From Cryptomeria japonica (lineage: Eukaryota; Streptophyta; Pinopsida; Cupressales; Cupressaceae), in assembly GCF_030272615.1 (NCBI RefSeq), contig NC_081409.1, positions 914,543,340 to 914,607,339 on the forward strand: a stretch of 64,000 nt of DNA, given 5' to 3'. The stretch's first letter is position 1; every line of letters begins with the position of its first letter. This document shows positions 47,471-59,600 of the stretch, piece by piece. A program made the position numbers and the translations under genes. The notes under the pieces are model-generated. The model worked only from the letters and a program-made list of their open reading frames with translations, made no database searches and was not told the DNA's origin.

Positions 47471-48173
47471 TGTAGAAATTCTATTGCAGTCACTGATTAT
47501 TAATCTCCTATCTCATAAAAATTATTTAACTGCTGAAAATAAATTTACAGCTGAATATCGAAAAATAACACAACTACAACTTCACTAAAAATACGAAAAG
47601 AAATAAGCATCACAAGGACACAATATTTTTGGACAGTCGTCCCTGGAAAAACCCCTAAGGGAAAACCAGTTCTATAGATGGAAAATATATTAATCTTCAG
47701 CAATATAAGAATTACAAAAGAATTCCTTGCCTCTTACTGGCAGAACTCCGACAAACTCCTAATATCTCCTGCTGATATCCTCCACTACTATATCAACGCT
47801 ATCACTGCGCCTCTTGCTAACACTGCAAGACTATTTGCTATCATTGCAAATTCTTCTCAAAACTTCTTACTTTCCAAATGACCCATGACCCCTTTTTATA
47901 CTACTTGTTGGAAAACCAACGGCCAAGATTAATTCAAACCAACGGCTGAGATTAAGACAACTCAATAACCAATTACTAATTTTGGCTATGAGGTGTCACC
48001 TAAAAAGAGCCACTATTAAATAACAATTGTTTTTATCCTAACAATACTTGTTTGACAAAAACAACCATTTTCTAATTCTAGGTCAGGACGAACAGCTGTC
48101 CAAAACTACCCATAACTAATGCTGTTATTTCTAGGTAAGGACGAACAGCTGTCCAAGCTACCCATAATTAACA
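47471..48173 (-). repeat. 5' LTR of the Copia element
   Basis: Same ends and length as 42458-43160. It is the upstream LTR for the minus-strand coding region. Confidence 0.95.
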
Positions 48174-49424
48174 AGGTGTCCATTATGTTAAAGGCAGTAA
48201 GAAAGCTTGGATCATCTATTTGTCCAATGCGAGTTTGCTCAAGCATGTTGGGTACATTTTCTTGGGAAACTAAATTGGCAAGGAACGTTGCCAAATATAT
48301 TGAAGGAAATTTTCTCTAGTTGGTTGTTGATTTACAAAGGGTTGCTATGGGATGGTTTACGCTATGCTATTCCTGCTATGTTAATTTGGTACATTTGGAG
48401 GGAGCAGAATGAACACATTTTCAACAAGGAGTCCTCTTTACTCACTATTCTAAATAAGACTGAAATAGGAATATGTGAATACACTAATGCTAAAGTGGCA
48501 GAAAGGAAGCATGATAGCTTCACTTGTTGGGACAAACAAATTTCTAAGATATGGCCTCGTTTGATTCCTCCAAAAGGGGATAAAATTAAGAATAAAAATG
48601 TCTCTACAAAGGAAAAGTGGAGTCTCCTGCCAAAAGGTCATCAAAAATTAAATTTTAATGATGCCTCAAGAGGTAACCCCAGTCCATTATGTGTTGGTTT
48701 CATAATCAGAAATGAGAATGGACAGTTGATTTAGGGTGGCTTTGTCAAGCTACTTGATGGTACAAATAATGATGCAAAATATGTGGCACCTCTTGGTAGC
48801 CTTAAGTTATGCATGGAAAAGAACCTACGAAGCATCGACACAGAGGGTGACTCACTTAATGTGATAAGAGCCATCATTTCTAACTCAGCTCCAGGCTAGA
48901 AATTGAATATGTTGTTAGAAGGGATCTGAGAAATGCTTGATGTAATTGATGACTATATAATTATGCATATATACCATGAAGCGAATAAGGAGGCAGATTA
49001 CTTATCAAATTATGCCATCGATCAGGATGCTCCATTAGTTATATCAAGTCACAGATTGGTATGGGTCGAATTACATTTGGCAAAAGTTGGCCAACGAGAT
49101 TAGGGCATCTTCACTCCTAACTCATGATGTGGATTAGACTGCTTTTCACTATGTAATGAAATCTCTGGCAAAGGACGATGCAATTTTGGGTTCATGCAGG
49201 AGGCACGAGAGAATAATAGATTGGACACATGCATTTTTTGTTCGCTTCAATAAGGAAGCTATTACTTCAACTCAGATCGAATGGTTTAAGGAAGTTCTTG
49301 ACGCCATATGCATTCTGATGCACACTCTTTGTAACCCAGTCTTGTAATTCCTTAATGATCAATGTAAGGGAGCTACCCCCAATGGTAGAAATTTTACTTA
49401 AAAAAAAGAATTATTTGGAAAGAA

Positions 49425-49554
49425 GATCTATGAGTACTTGTTTGGCTTTTATTCCCTTTTTTAATAATAATAGATAAATTATATTAATATTTTAAAAGGT
49501 AATATGTACATGTAGCATCATAAATCGTAACCTTGTATAATTCATATCACATTT
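49425..49554. other. Flank of the LINE insertion
   Basis: AT-rich, no feature seen. Confidence 0.4.
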
Positions 49555-50450
49555 TTTAGCCCCTAACTTAGCATGTCCCATCCTAGTTCTCCTCTAGGTC
49601 CATTTTGGTCCTTTTTACCTCAAATTTGGTGTCACACATGACTGAGTGGACCCCATCTTGGGACTATAACATCCTAATTTACTACTTGTTTGCCATGTTT
49701 TGGGAGGACAAGAGCACATGGGGTGCCCCTATTTGGACCAGGATGCTCGAGGTACCATGGTCCTCCTTAAGCATGCCCTAATTCAAATGGGATGGTGCAC
49801 CTTCCCTCTCCAATGATTTTTGGTCCTCATGCCTCAATGTGACCATTGGTGGTTGACCTAATCGGTAAATTACCTTGGGAACCCATTATAAGAGCATTCT
49901 TCCTATTCATTTTCACCTAAGCGATCTAATACTCTAAGACATCTATCCATCCATCAAGCGTTCTCAAACATTCAATGTACCATTTCATCCCACCATATTC
50001 TTCAAGCATCATGGAGCAAATCACATCAATTTTCATGCAAGCATAGGTTCATGTTTGAGTTTTCTATGAGTTGTCATGTCATTGCATCAATACTTGTGAT
50101 CATATTCAAAGGGCAATGCATCATCATCCTTTATCAATCATTCTAGATCTAAGGCATATCATTCAACCTTTACTTCACAATTTTCAATTAAATTCAAGGT
50201 TAATTCCTAAACCGGGGTTTGACCTAGGCAAACCCCCATTAACAAACAAATTTCTATCATTCTGTGCGCAGGAAATGACTTAGGAGCTATGAGCAAAGAA
50301 TTCGTTAGAGTAGATGACAACAACCAGATCCAACTTTCGAGAGCACAAAAAGCGAAGGATTGAGTCGCCCCACACTACCTAGTCTAGAGAATTTTTTATG
50401 AGCTTTCGATAGAAGCAACTACAAGTCATTTTAATTCAAAAAATATTCAG
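49555..50450 (+). mobile_element. Plus-strand relative of the 'TGTAGCGTCC' LTR family (fragment)
   Basis: It shares with the minus strands of 30820-31952 and 33600-34821 the order: a GGACCA...ATGGTCC block (49735-49765), cattcaa/tcaagc phrases (49950-50010), then aaaccggggtttgacctagg (50210) followed by caaaccccc. Termini were not found. No gene is present. Confidence 0.5.
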
Positions 50451-50751
50451 TTTGTCTACATCCAACATTTGGAGGAGCGGGTCACCTCACACCTCTCGGT
50501 CCCGACAATTCAGCCTGAATTTCCCGTCATGGGTTCTGATATGTTTCCCATCCTCATATTCAACTTTACAACTCTACATGACATCAAGAGCCTACTGTTA
50601 TTGTTATTTTATGTCAAATTCTCACTATTTGTCCTAGATCTAGCATTATGATTCAAACCTAATTCAAATATAATTTCAACTCAAACAAGGAGGATTAATC
50701 TAATATGCATTTAGTCCTTTTAGGATTGGATCAATCAAATTCAATCCCCAA

Positions 50752-51225
50752 GTATGTATATATGTATGTATGCATATATGTATATATGTATATGTATGCA
50801 CACACACACACACACACGCATATATACATATACATATACATATATACATACATGTATATATGTATGTATATATATGTATATTACATATATATATACATAC
50901 ATATATACATACATATACATATATACATATATACATACACATATGTATATGTGTATGTATATATGTATATATTTATATGTATGTATATATGTATATATGT
51001 ATATATATGTATGTATATACATACATAGACATATACATATATACATACACATATGTATATATGTATATGTGTGTATATATATATGTATATATGTGTGTGT
51101 GTATGTATGTATGTATATATGTATGTATTTATGTATGTGTATGCATATATTTTGTATATATATGTATGTATGTATTTATGTATGTATGTATGTATGTATG
51201 TATATATGTATATATGTATGTATAT
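50752..51225. repeat. TATG/TATA microsatellite, 474 bp
   Basis: An interrupted array of TATG, TATA and CATA units with a CA run at 50798-50818. It flips between TATG-rich and CATA-rich parts, so long stretches can pair with each other. The open frames across it (alternating Tyr, Ile, Met, His) are products of the repeat. Confidence 0.95.
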
Positions 51226-52900
51226 TCTTCGCTTCGAGCTACGAATCACATCTACCTCCTGTCACAACTATGGGAAATGAGAAACCTCCTGGCAACAACA
51301 ATAATATAGCAGGACGTGGGGGCTCCCTATTATGATTCCCACCCAACCCCTGCATTGGGCAGCAAGCAGGCAAAGGATTCTATTGTTGACCATCCCTCAG
51401 AACGAACTGGGAACCCTATGATTCCCACCCAACCCCCTACTATTTGAAGGGAACCAACTTGTTAGAGTATGTGAATAGGCCAAGGTACCTAAGGTTCGTG
51501 AGCCCCTATCCACCCACATAGTCCCCAAGTTCTGGACTTCTTCGGCTATCCACACTCAAACCTATAAAAAAATGCTTACCTTGGAGATATACCCGCTTTG
51601 GGTCAAAAACTCCAATTTAAGGAGTAAAAGCTTTTTCTTTGAATAAGCAATAAGTATAGAGGTTAAAATAACCAATTTAATCCAAAACAACAACCAACAA
51701 TGCTTGAAAGAGCTCGGAAATACATCAACAAACACTCCCTTACTTTAGACAAACTTTACATACACATGCAATCTACTACAATGGCTCAAAAACCATCTAT
51801 CATTATGTAACCTCTTCCAGACGTGGATATGGGGTCTTATACATTGTTCGACTGCCACATAATCAAAATATAAAAAGGTCAAATGGCAAAAATGGAAGTT
51901 CACATACTCTGGAAAGCCAAAAGTCACTCTTTGGGCATTTTAAAATTAAAATGGTATTTTCCATCATTTATGTTGTTTGTTTTATTACTTGGATGAATGT
52001 AAGATGTTTAATTGCTACATAGGGTGACTAGAAACCCTTAATATATTTCTAAAATAACCCAACAATCATTTAGGTTGGTTAAAAACACAACAAAAACACT
52101 TTGGCAACAACATTTCTAGAGCCATAATTTTTGCATATGAACTTGAAATGCAATGCCCCTTTTTCTGTTAATTCCATAGAATTTCAAGAGGAACATGAAT
52201 ATGCAAAAATGTTCAATTGTGACCATTTCTTTCAACCCTACAACAAAGTTGCACACTTAAGACACGACACCAATGATCCAAATGTAAAAGGAGACCCAAT
52301 TACAAAAAACTCAAGATTGCTCATTTTGAGTGAGACTTATTCATATTAGTTTTAGCTCACCATAAATACCCAACCTACAATAAATCTTAATCTTTCAAAC
52401 ACCTCTTTTGGACTTGATTTCATGCTTGGGATGCCTAGGCATAGACCCACAACCTTTTCTCTCCCTTTCGTTTAGGCACATTATCTTGGCAGACTACAAT
52501 ATTTGGGGTTTCTTCTACTCGTTTTTATTTTTCTTGTTCTTCTACTTCTTGTTATTTTTTCTTTTTCTTCTTTTGCCACTTCTTGTAGTGAAAAAGTTTC
52601 AACAAAATATTTTTGCAATAAATAACACAAATGAAATAAAAATGTTCTGAATTTGTTTCTAATTTACCAAAACCTATATATCACTTACCAAAAATGTCTC
52701 CAAGAAATTAGCTCGAATAGTGCTTCAAGGCATAGTTATATTGCTAAAATTGAGTCTCTATTTTGTTTTAGTTGTAAAAAGCTAGAAATGGTTTTATTTT
52801 AACAAGAGTGGTGTTAATTATTATTTCTTTCTATCTGGGTTGTTTAACCTTTGTTTCAATGTTTTGAACAATTAAGGTTTGTAAGGGCATGCATGTCAAC
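51226..52900. other. No recognisable gene
   Basis: Only short chance frames. The phrase ctatgattcccacccaaccc occurs twice (about 51327 and 51417). A pyrimidine-rich run with an open but low-complexity frame lies at 52500-52590. Confidence 0.4.
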
Positions 52901-52911
52901 TAGCTACCCTT

Positions 52912-53770
52912 TTATTGTAAACCTTCTATATGTACTCTTTGTTTATATGATGAATATATGGCATCATATATTTTTGTGTTTCCAATAAGTATTAAAAAAG
53001 TGCAATTTTTTATTTGATCATGTACATAGCCTAACCATGGACAATACTCACGAATACTTGCATAATTATCCAGGTTATACTTATTATAGAGTCGCATTCT
53101 GACTCCTTTGAAATTCCTCACTCTATTTAACAAGTCCATAGGTCTCTTCCTCTTATGGCTTGTACAATGCTTCTAAGACTTTTCTTTTTTCTTCTATTCT
53201 CTCTTAATCTTCTCCCCTATGAATGTTAAAGCATTATCGAACTTCTTGGCTATCTTTAAATAATACGGAAACCTTTCTTCAATCAAATAGTTCCCCAAAA
53301 TTAATAACTTCTTTTGTAAACATTTTCATGATTTGGTTGAAACATATTTCAATATTTCCATTTAGAGGGGAACTCTTCATCTTATAATAGCCTCGTACAA
53401 TCTTTTAGCTTTTCCCACTCTTAAGTGCTAGTAAAACATCACAAAGCTTTGTATAGCTTGGTTTTTGCATTACTAAGCTTAGAACTTACATTCAGCAGCA
53501 AAACGGCTCAAAAATCTACCCATGCATGTAGCCATCAATGACTCAAAGTGTGAACCAGCAAATACAAATTTTTTAAATGTAATCTGGTAAGCCTTGTGAA
53601 ATGCTTCCAAAACCTTTCACGCTCCTTTTGACTGGATCTTGAATCAACAAATGGGTGCATCACAACTTCCACAAATTCATAAACTGCTGATTGGGTGCAT
53701 AATAATCTTAAATAAGCTCCTCGAGTGTTTAGGAATTGACGAATAGTCTCATAGATTTATATTGTTCTCT
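52912..53770 (-). pseudogene. Unrecognised coding remnant
   Basis: On the minus strand an open stretch at about 53540-53767 reads IYETIRQFLNTRGAYLRLLC and then EFVEVVMHPFVDSRSSQKER. A neighbouring frame at about 53480-53610 reads AFHKAYQITFKKFVFAGSHF and then ESLMATCMGRFLSRFAAE. The two join if one frame change is allowed near 53610. Further down, 52912-53139 reads MDLLNRVRNFKGVRMRLYNK. The composition looks protein-like, with charged helices, unlike the chance frames around it. A faint likeness to cullin N-terminal helices was noticed but is not good enough to name. It could be exons of a host gene, a captured gene fragment or an unknown transposon protein. Confidence 0.4.
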
Positions 53771-53982
53771 TCTTGATTAAGTGCATCAACTTTTTTGGTT
53801 TTAATAAAAATTTCAGACCAGGCAGCAATACAAAATTGCATAATATTTTACACTGCCAAGATGCTCTTGGAATTCGGGTTGTGTTAGGATATATTCAGAT
53901 TGTGTCTCATAACCTTGTGAAGTTCTACAAATTTTCATCTATAGCCTCAAAAAAATTTGTTTGTTTGTCTTTTTCTATGTAG

Positions 53983-54660
53983 TGCCCCCTTGTGAAAAAA
54001 CAGTTCGACACGGCTAATTTACAATAGTTTTGAGCATTTTGTGTACAAAATTATGCAATCCACTCATTCTTTTGGTATGTTGTTATTTTAGTCATTTTTG
54101 CATACAGCTAATAAAGTTTCTATATGAATTTGTGAGGATCTCGATTAGCAGTTTGCTAATCAGTTGAAAATACAAGAAGATTACAACTGTCTTGGAATTG
54201 GTTCCAATTAGTAGTGACGAGCCGTTATATAGGTAAGTGATGGTAGAATCAAATTAAATATTGTATCATTTATATATTGATTAGATCAACAGTCCAATTG
54301 CTAGAAGCATATGCATGTCTATGGGAAATCTAATTTAGGCAGTCTAGATTTTTATTAAAATCCTTCTGCACATCCCTCCTAACAAAGCAGAGTATCGAAG
54401 AGCCTGAAACCATGGGGAGGGAGCAACCATTATCCATTCATGCAATGCTCTTAGATTATTTTTTCATATAATGACATTTTCTTTATTTTTATGGAGGATA
54501 TTATACCATCCACAAGATTGGTTTCGCTATGCAATACGGAGCACAAGCCTTAGGCTGAAACCTCTGCAGTTGAAATCCAAGCACTGAGTGATATCCATTT
54601 CGCCAAAGTTGCTATACTGACATTTTGTTTAGATGATTTATTATAATTTTTCACTCTGCA
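53983..54660. other. No gene; probably part of the Penelope-like fragment
   Basis: No open frame. The stretch leads into the hammerhead-like motif at 54676, and some of it may belong to that element. No reverse transcriptase or GIY-YIG endonuclease was seen. Confidence 0.35.
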
Positions 54661-54675
54661 TGCTCTCTAGCTCTA

Positions 54676-54718
54676 CATCCTGATGATGGATCATGGAGTG
54701 TGATCCGAAACGTTGATG
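54676..54718 (+). ncRNA. Hammerhead ribozyme-like motif, second locus
   Basis: CATC, CTGATGA, T, GGATCAT-GGAGT-GTGATCC, GAAA, CGTT, GATG: the same layout as 15885-15927. A T-G wobble closes stem II, and U replaces C at the cleavage position (both allowed by the NUH rule). CATC and GATG form stem I. The similarity to the first locus continues downstream for about 50 bases (caaaaatttacacacaatct, then gaag and gctga). Confidence 0.65.
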
Positions 54719-54799
54719 CAAAAATTTACACACAATCTACTCTGGAAGCAGCTGAGTACAATCAAGAGTTTGTCAAAGAAAGGAATTTATAACCAATCT

Positions 54800-55320
54800 C
54801 TTCTGATTCCTGTCAGTGTACCATGGTACCCACAGTAGGTCCTATCGCTAATGTTAATTTAGAGTTCAAGACTAACGTTTTAGTTGGCATTCAGCCATTC
54901 AGCCATCTTATCAGTTGGGTCTTACTCTATTAATCAGGGGCCCATTGGGTTGCATCCCTGACCTCAGGTTCAGCACCCAAGATCATTGATATCCTAAAGA
55001 TGGAGATGAAAGAGTCCCCCACTGTCCCTGGTGCCTACACCCTGACAAGGGGCTATCCCCAAAGATATCTGCCTTTTGGGGGCATGTTTAGGCACACCTA
55101 CCATCCCCGCGATGGCCATGGGGACATCGAGGTATCCCTTGACCATTCTGGGGATGTTTATGCATCCCTCAGCCATCCTAGATATCAAGGCATCCCCAGC
55201 AGCCTAAAAACAATTAAAAAAATTAATACATCTAACTCTTTGGCATCAATTTCGCTTTACAAATGCAGAAACATTAACAGGAGGGCATCACTCATTAGAA
55301 GCAAGGAATAAACTATAGAA
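54800..55320. other. GC-richer segment with repeated 'catccc' phrases
   Basis: Between 55010 and 55205 the words catcccc, ggggac/ggggat and gccat recur and can pair, giving an inverted-repeat look. Overlapping frames on both strands (55000-55311 plus, 54994-55188 minus) have no recognised domain and are not called. Confidence 0.35.
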
Positions 55321-55713
55321 TAGACATAAAAATAGTCAAGGACCTGTTGAATGGAAAGTTAAGATCTCATCATTATTAATCAGGCATTGATAGTAAAGAA
55401 CAAGGAATTAAGAAAATTTGAGTTCTAACTGATGAGAAATATAACTCTCATTGCAAACAGACTAGTCAGTGCGCTTTTGAGAATATTATTAGATATTGCA
55501 CCATGCATTAAGACTACAAATATGATAGATACGAAAAAATTCAAAAACTGTTAAGATTTTAACTGCACTAAGCATATCTCACTTTCACCCCTTTTCATAA
55601 TCTCATTAGAACAAATAGAAATTATTGCCTTAAAGTGACTACCTTCTTAGCAGGCTTTGGGATATCATTTTAAGATTGCCTTCTCTCCTCTCTAAGACAG
55701 GTTATGAAATTTT
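55321..55713. other. No recognisable feature
   Basis: AT-rich spacer before the tandem repeats. Confidence 0.4.
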
Positions 55714-56525
55714 AAATGCAGATGTGGGTTCACATATGATCGCACCAAAATATCACGTGACGAAAAAGGCACATTTCCAACATGCTCACTGTAAAATACT
55801 AAAAAATACCTAATACAGAAAATTCAACAATCAAACAAAAAAAACATATCACACTAGTACAGACTACCCACATCAATATTTCTCTGAAGACATTCCCAAG
55901 AATTGATTGATAACATACAGGAATTCTATCCCTATCCACTGAGTTGCATATCAGTTGCAAACATGCATAATTTGAAATGCAGATGTGGGTTCACATATGA
56001 ACACACCAAAAAAGTACCGCATGATGAAAAAGGCACATTTCCAACATACTCACTGTAAAATACTACAAAAACACCTAATACAGAAAATTCAACGATCAAA
56101 CATGAAAAATGTATCACACTAGTACCGACTACCCACATCAATATTTCTCTGTAGCTTCTGAAAACTGATTTTTACACATTTCCAAGAATTGGTTGATAAC
56201 ATACGGAAATTCTATCCCTATTCTCTGAGTTGCATATATCAGTTGTAAACATGCATAATTTGAAATGCAAATGTAGGTTCACATATGAACGCACCAAAAA
56301 GTACCACATGATGAAACAGGCACATGTCCAACATGCTCACTGTAAAAGACACCTAATACAGAAAATTCAACGATCAAACATGAAAATGTATCACACACTA
56401 GTACCACCCACATCAATATTTCTCTGTAGCTTCTGATAACTGATTATTACACATTCCCAAGAATTGATTTAAAACATACGAAAATTCTATCCCTATCCCC
56501 TTGAGTTGCATATCAGTTGTAAACG
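55714..56525. repeat. Three tandem repeats of about 270 bp
   Basis: Copies at 55714-55974, 55975-56262 and 56263-56525. Each begins aaatgcagatgtgggttcac (or a close variant) and ends near gagttgcatatcagttg(c/t)aaa. The second copy has an extra gcttctgaaaactg segment (56154-56180); part of it recurs in the third. The array starts about 110 bp beyond the stop codon of the helicase gene. Confidence 0.9.
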
Positions 56526-56633
56526 CATTCACTATTTACTGAAAAAATATACAATTAGTGAACAAGAAATCTCATTTATTGTTTTATCATTTTCCTTTAC
56601 AGAGTTATACAATATTTTCGAGTGACCCTTGAA

Positions 56634-59600
56634 TTAGCAAGTAGCATCAGCCCATTCCATATCCTGATTGACAAAAGAGTATGATATGGGGTCACTAGTA
56701 CCAACATCATCTGGGAAGCTGCCTGGAGGAAACTCGTTGCCAGAGTCTTTTGGTGGTAGCACACATCCAACGTATGATTTGTTAGAAATACAGTATTCGA
56801 GTAGCTCATTCCAGTAGATGTCCTGATAAAGAAACAACAGCGCATAAATGGGACAGACTTCAAATTATGGAAAGAAACCAAAAAAGAAAGGGAAAGATAC
56901 TATCCTTGGGTTTAAATATGGCTCTTAAATATACCCTAGATAATATTAACTGCTGTGGTTCTCCACAAATCAACATGGTGATAATAGCAAAAACTTAAAA
57001 GACATTCATTTGAAATGCAACAAACAGCCCCTTTATTCTCTCTGAGATATGAAATCATATCCTATCTGCATTTATAACAAATTGTTACAAATTCTTTCTT
57101 GTTAATTGTATGTATATATATCCAGTTATCTTGCCTATAAAATAATTATAATACTTTGAGAAAGGCTAATGTAATTGCCTCACCAAAGCCCAAAATTTAA
57201 ATTGTCAGTATGGATTTAAATTCCCAAGTAAAATGTCCTCGGCTCATTTTCATTTTGGAAAATGATGTGTTCTACACCAATAGAAGTGCTTAGCATCAGC
57301 TTTGGTGAGACTATAATGAAGTCAAGTGAAAGCAACTGCCTCCCAGAAGACCTTTGCTTTGGACTTTTGGTGAGGATTTACATTTAAAAACAAGATGACC
57401 TGAATTCAATTCCTTTCAAAAAAGTTGTTGGACCTATAAATCTAGTTTCTTAGAACTGTTAATACTCTGGTGCAACATTGATATTTTGATGTTAGAGTGG
57501 TAGCTCCATATATTGTAATATCTTTTTTGTTAACGATACCCAAGATTTAAAAAAAAATCCTTTCAAGATGTTTATTATATGCCAATACAAACGTTACAAA
57601 TCTGCTTGAGGGGCAAAAATGGAGTGAAATTGAAGTGCTTTGTCAAATACCCCAGTTTGGTATTTTGGTGCGGAATTATAATATAAGTAAAATCATCCAA
57701 GATTTTCATGATCCTTTTTTCTGTTTCCTCTTAGCTACATATCTTGCACTAATAATACATATAAAAATAGCAGAGCTCTATGTAAGGATAAAATTAATCA
57801 AGGTAAGACATGGCCAATGAGAGAAGTAATCTTCACTGCAGGAAAAAAGAAAGAATCCCATAGCAGTGATTGAAGCAAAGAAAAAGATGTGGATGTTGAG
57901 ATGAACGATGAATTTCTTTGTCAAACCTACAGAAGAAACAGACTTGTTTAATGCAGAGCAAAAAGCAATGCAGGGAATATAAGGTAAAGCTTAATAGACT
58001 TTGGTGCATGCATTCTTTGAGAGTGAAAACATGCATAAATGTGAGGCCTTGGGCATGCTTTTCTAAAAAGGACACAATCTTTGTGAAACTAAAATTAAAT
58101 TAGAAGAGGAAGAGAGCAAAAAGTGATTAAAAACAATGACATCATATAAAAAGTTTAGCTTAAAAGCAAGAAGATGAAGCATTAGAATTACCTTACTAAG
58201 TACGTATGGATTCCCCACCACTACAAGCAGAGACTTGGCACGTGTAATAGCAACATTAAAGCGCTTAGGATTTCCTATGAACCCCAGGTTAAATTTCATG
58301 TCATATTCCTCCTTGTAACTAGACCGAACAGTTGATATAATTATCACAGTTCTCTCATCTCCTTGAAATTGCTCAACACTTCCAACCTTCACATCAGACA
58401 AATTTTTTTGCCCAAAGGCTTTCCTCAACTTGACAACTTGTTGACGATAGGGTGTTATTACTCCTATGTCCTTTCCAGTTACTGAGTTTCTCTTGTCATC
58501 TTTCACTTTTTTGACAATCTCCAAGACTTTGCTTATCTCTATTGTGTTGAACCATGATGGACTTCTGCCTTCCCTTTCATCAATGCCCTCTATGCCAACA
58601 AAAACAACTGGAAAATTTTTGTTTGGAAGTTCATCAAAGGCACAATGTAATTTCTTAATCCTTTTTCCAGCACAAGCAACCAACTCACTTCCATAAAAGA
58701 GTCGAGAAGGAAGCTCTAAAATTGCAGGGTGAGAACGATAATTCCTCACAAGCTTTGTTACAAATTGCTTATTCTCTCCATCAGGGAAATAAAGGTGGAG
58801 TTCTGAAAGCCTTTCAAAATAAGACTTTCCCAGTCCCATCTTTTCTCCCATACTGGAGCGAATGATTGGACCCAACTGCTGCGGATCACCTGCAAGAACA
58901 ACTGTTGTTTCTTCATTAGCAAGATTAGCAATGGGCACCATTGTTTCTGGCTCAGTACCTTGAGCAGATTCATCCAAGAAAATATGTGTAAAATGACCAT
59001 GTGGAACTTCTTGTGCATCAAGAATGGCAGCACTTAAGTAGGTCGATACAATGATCTTATATTTCAATAATTCTTCCACAGGTGGGCAGTAAAACATTGA
59101 ATCTCTATAGCAACAGCATGGTAGAATGCAAAGTGGTGCATCTTGATATGGGCGAGACAAAGCATTCAACCTAAATATTTCTCTCTTTTCAACAGACCCA
59201 AGCAATCTCTCCACTAGTATATCAGAAGCAGCATTCGAAGGAGCACATGCAAGAATACGGGCCTTTGAATCTCTGTTGAGAATTTGCAATATGGCCTCTA
59301 TCAATGTTGCCGTCTTACCAGTACCTGGTGGTCCATAAACAAGGTATGGTGGTGATCCGTAGCAATTTAATATTTGATGTACAGCAGATAACTGCTCTTT
59401 ATTAAGATTCCTATTGAAAGGATCATTCTTGGAAACATTATTATGTGTTTTTCTTGCCAAAGAATCCCATGGAAAAAGGAATTTCTCATCAATTCTGCCT
59501 GCTGCTTCTACTGCCTGATGGCAGCGTCGGAGACTGATCCTACTAAAGGTGAAGTGCACATCATATTGAAGCCTTGGAATAAACTTCTTATGGAATGACT

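Larger units (their letters stand above)
42458..48173 (-). mobile_element. Nearly complete Copia element
   Basis: Identical-length 703-bp LTRs (42458-43160 and 47471-48173) bound the element, and AGGTG flanks it on both sides (42453-42457 and 48174-48178). By eye the LTRs differ at about 18 positions, mostly transitions, so the insertion is fairly young. The coding strand is minus. Gag, protease, integrase, RT and RNase H are all present but interrupted. It lies within the LINE at 41889-49406, so it is the younger insertion. Confidence 0.97.
41889..49406 (+). mobile_element. 5'-truncated LINE with 18-bp target duplication, split by a Copia element
   Basis: AGAATTATTTGGAAAGAA stands before (41871-41888) and after (49407-49424) the unit, and the right copy follows an A run, the hallmark of LINE insertion. 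The LINE itself is about 1.8 kb (41889-42457 plus 48179-49406). The left part encodes TLWLDSWNKYRPLSNIPK and FLPKASVFAWLF, usual before the C-terminal zinc finger. Across the Copia insertion the frame reads RCPLC and then DHLFVQCEFAQACW, the CPxC...H...C finger. The right part ends in an RNase H domain: FNDASRGNPSPLCVGFIIRN, TEGDSLNVI, HEANKEADYLS. A few stops show it is dead. Confidence 0.93.

Noticed and set aside
50754-51335. Long Tyr/Ile/His-rich open frames on both strands
   Set aside because: They are translations of the TATG/TATA microsatellite.
53480-53610. Cullin N-terminal helix
   Set aside because: Only a loose pattern likeness over about 35 residues; no neighbouring cullin repeats.
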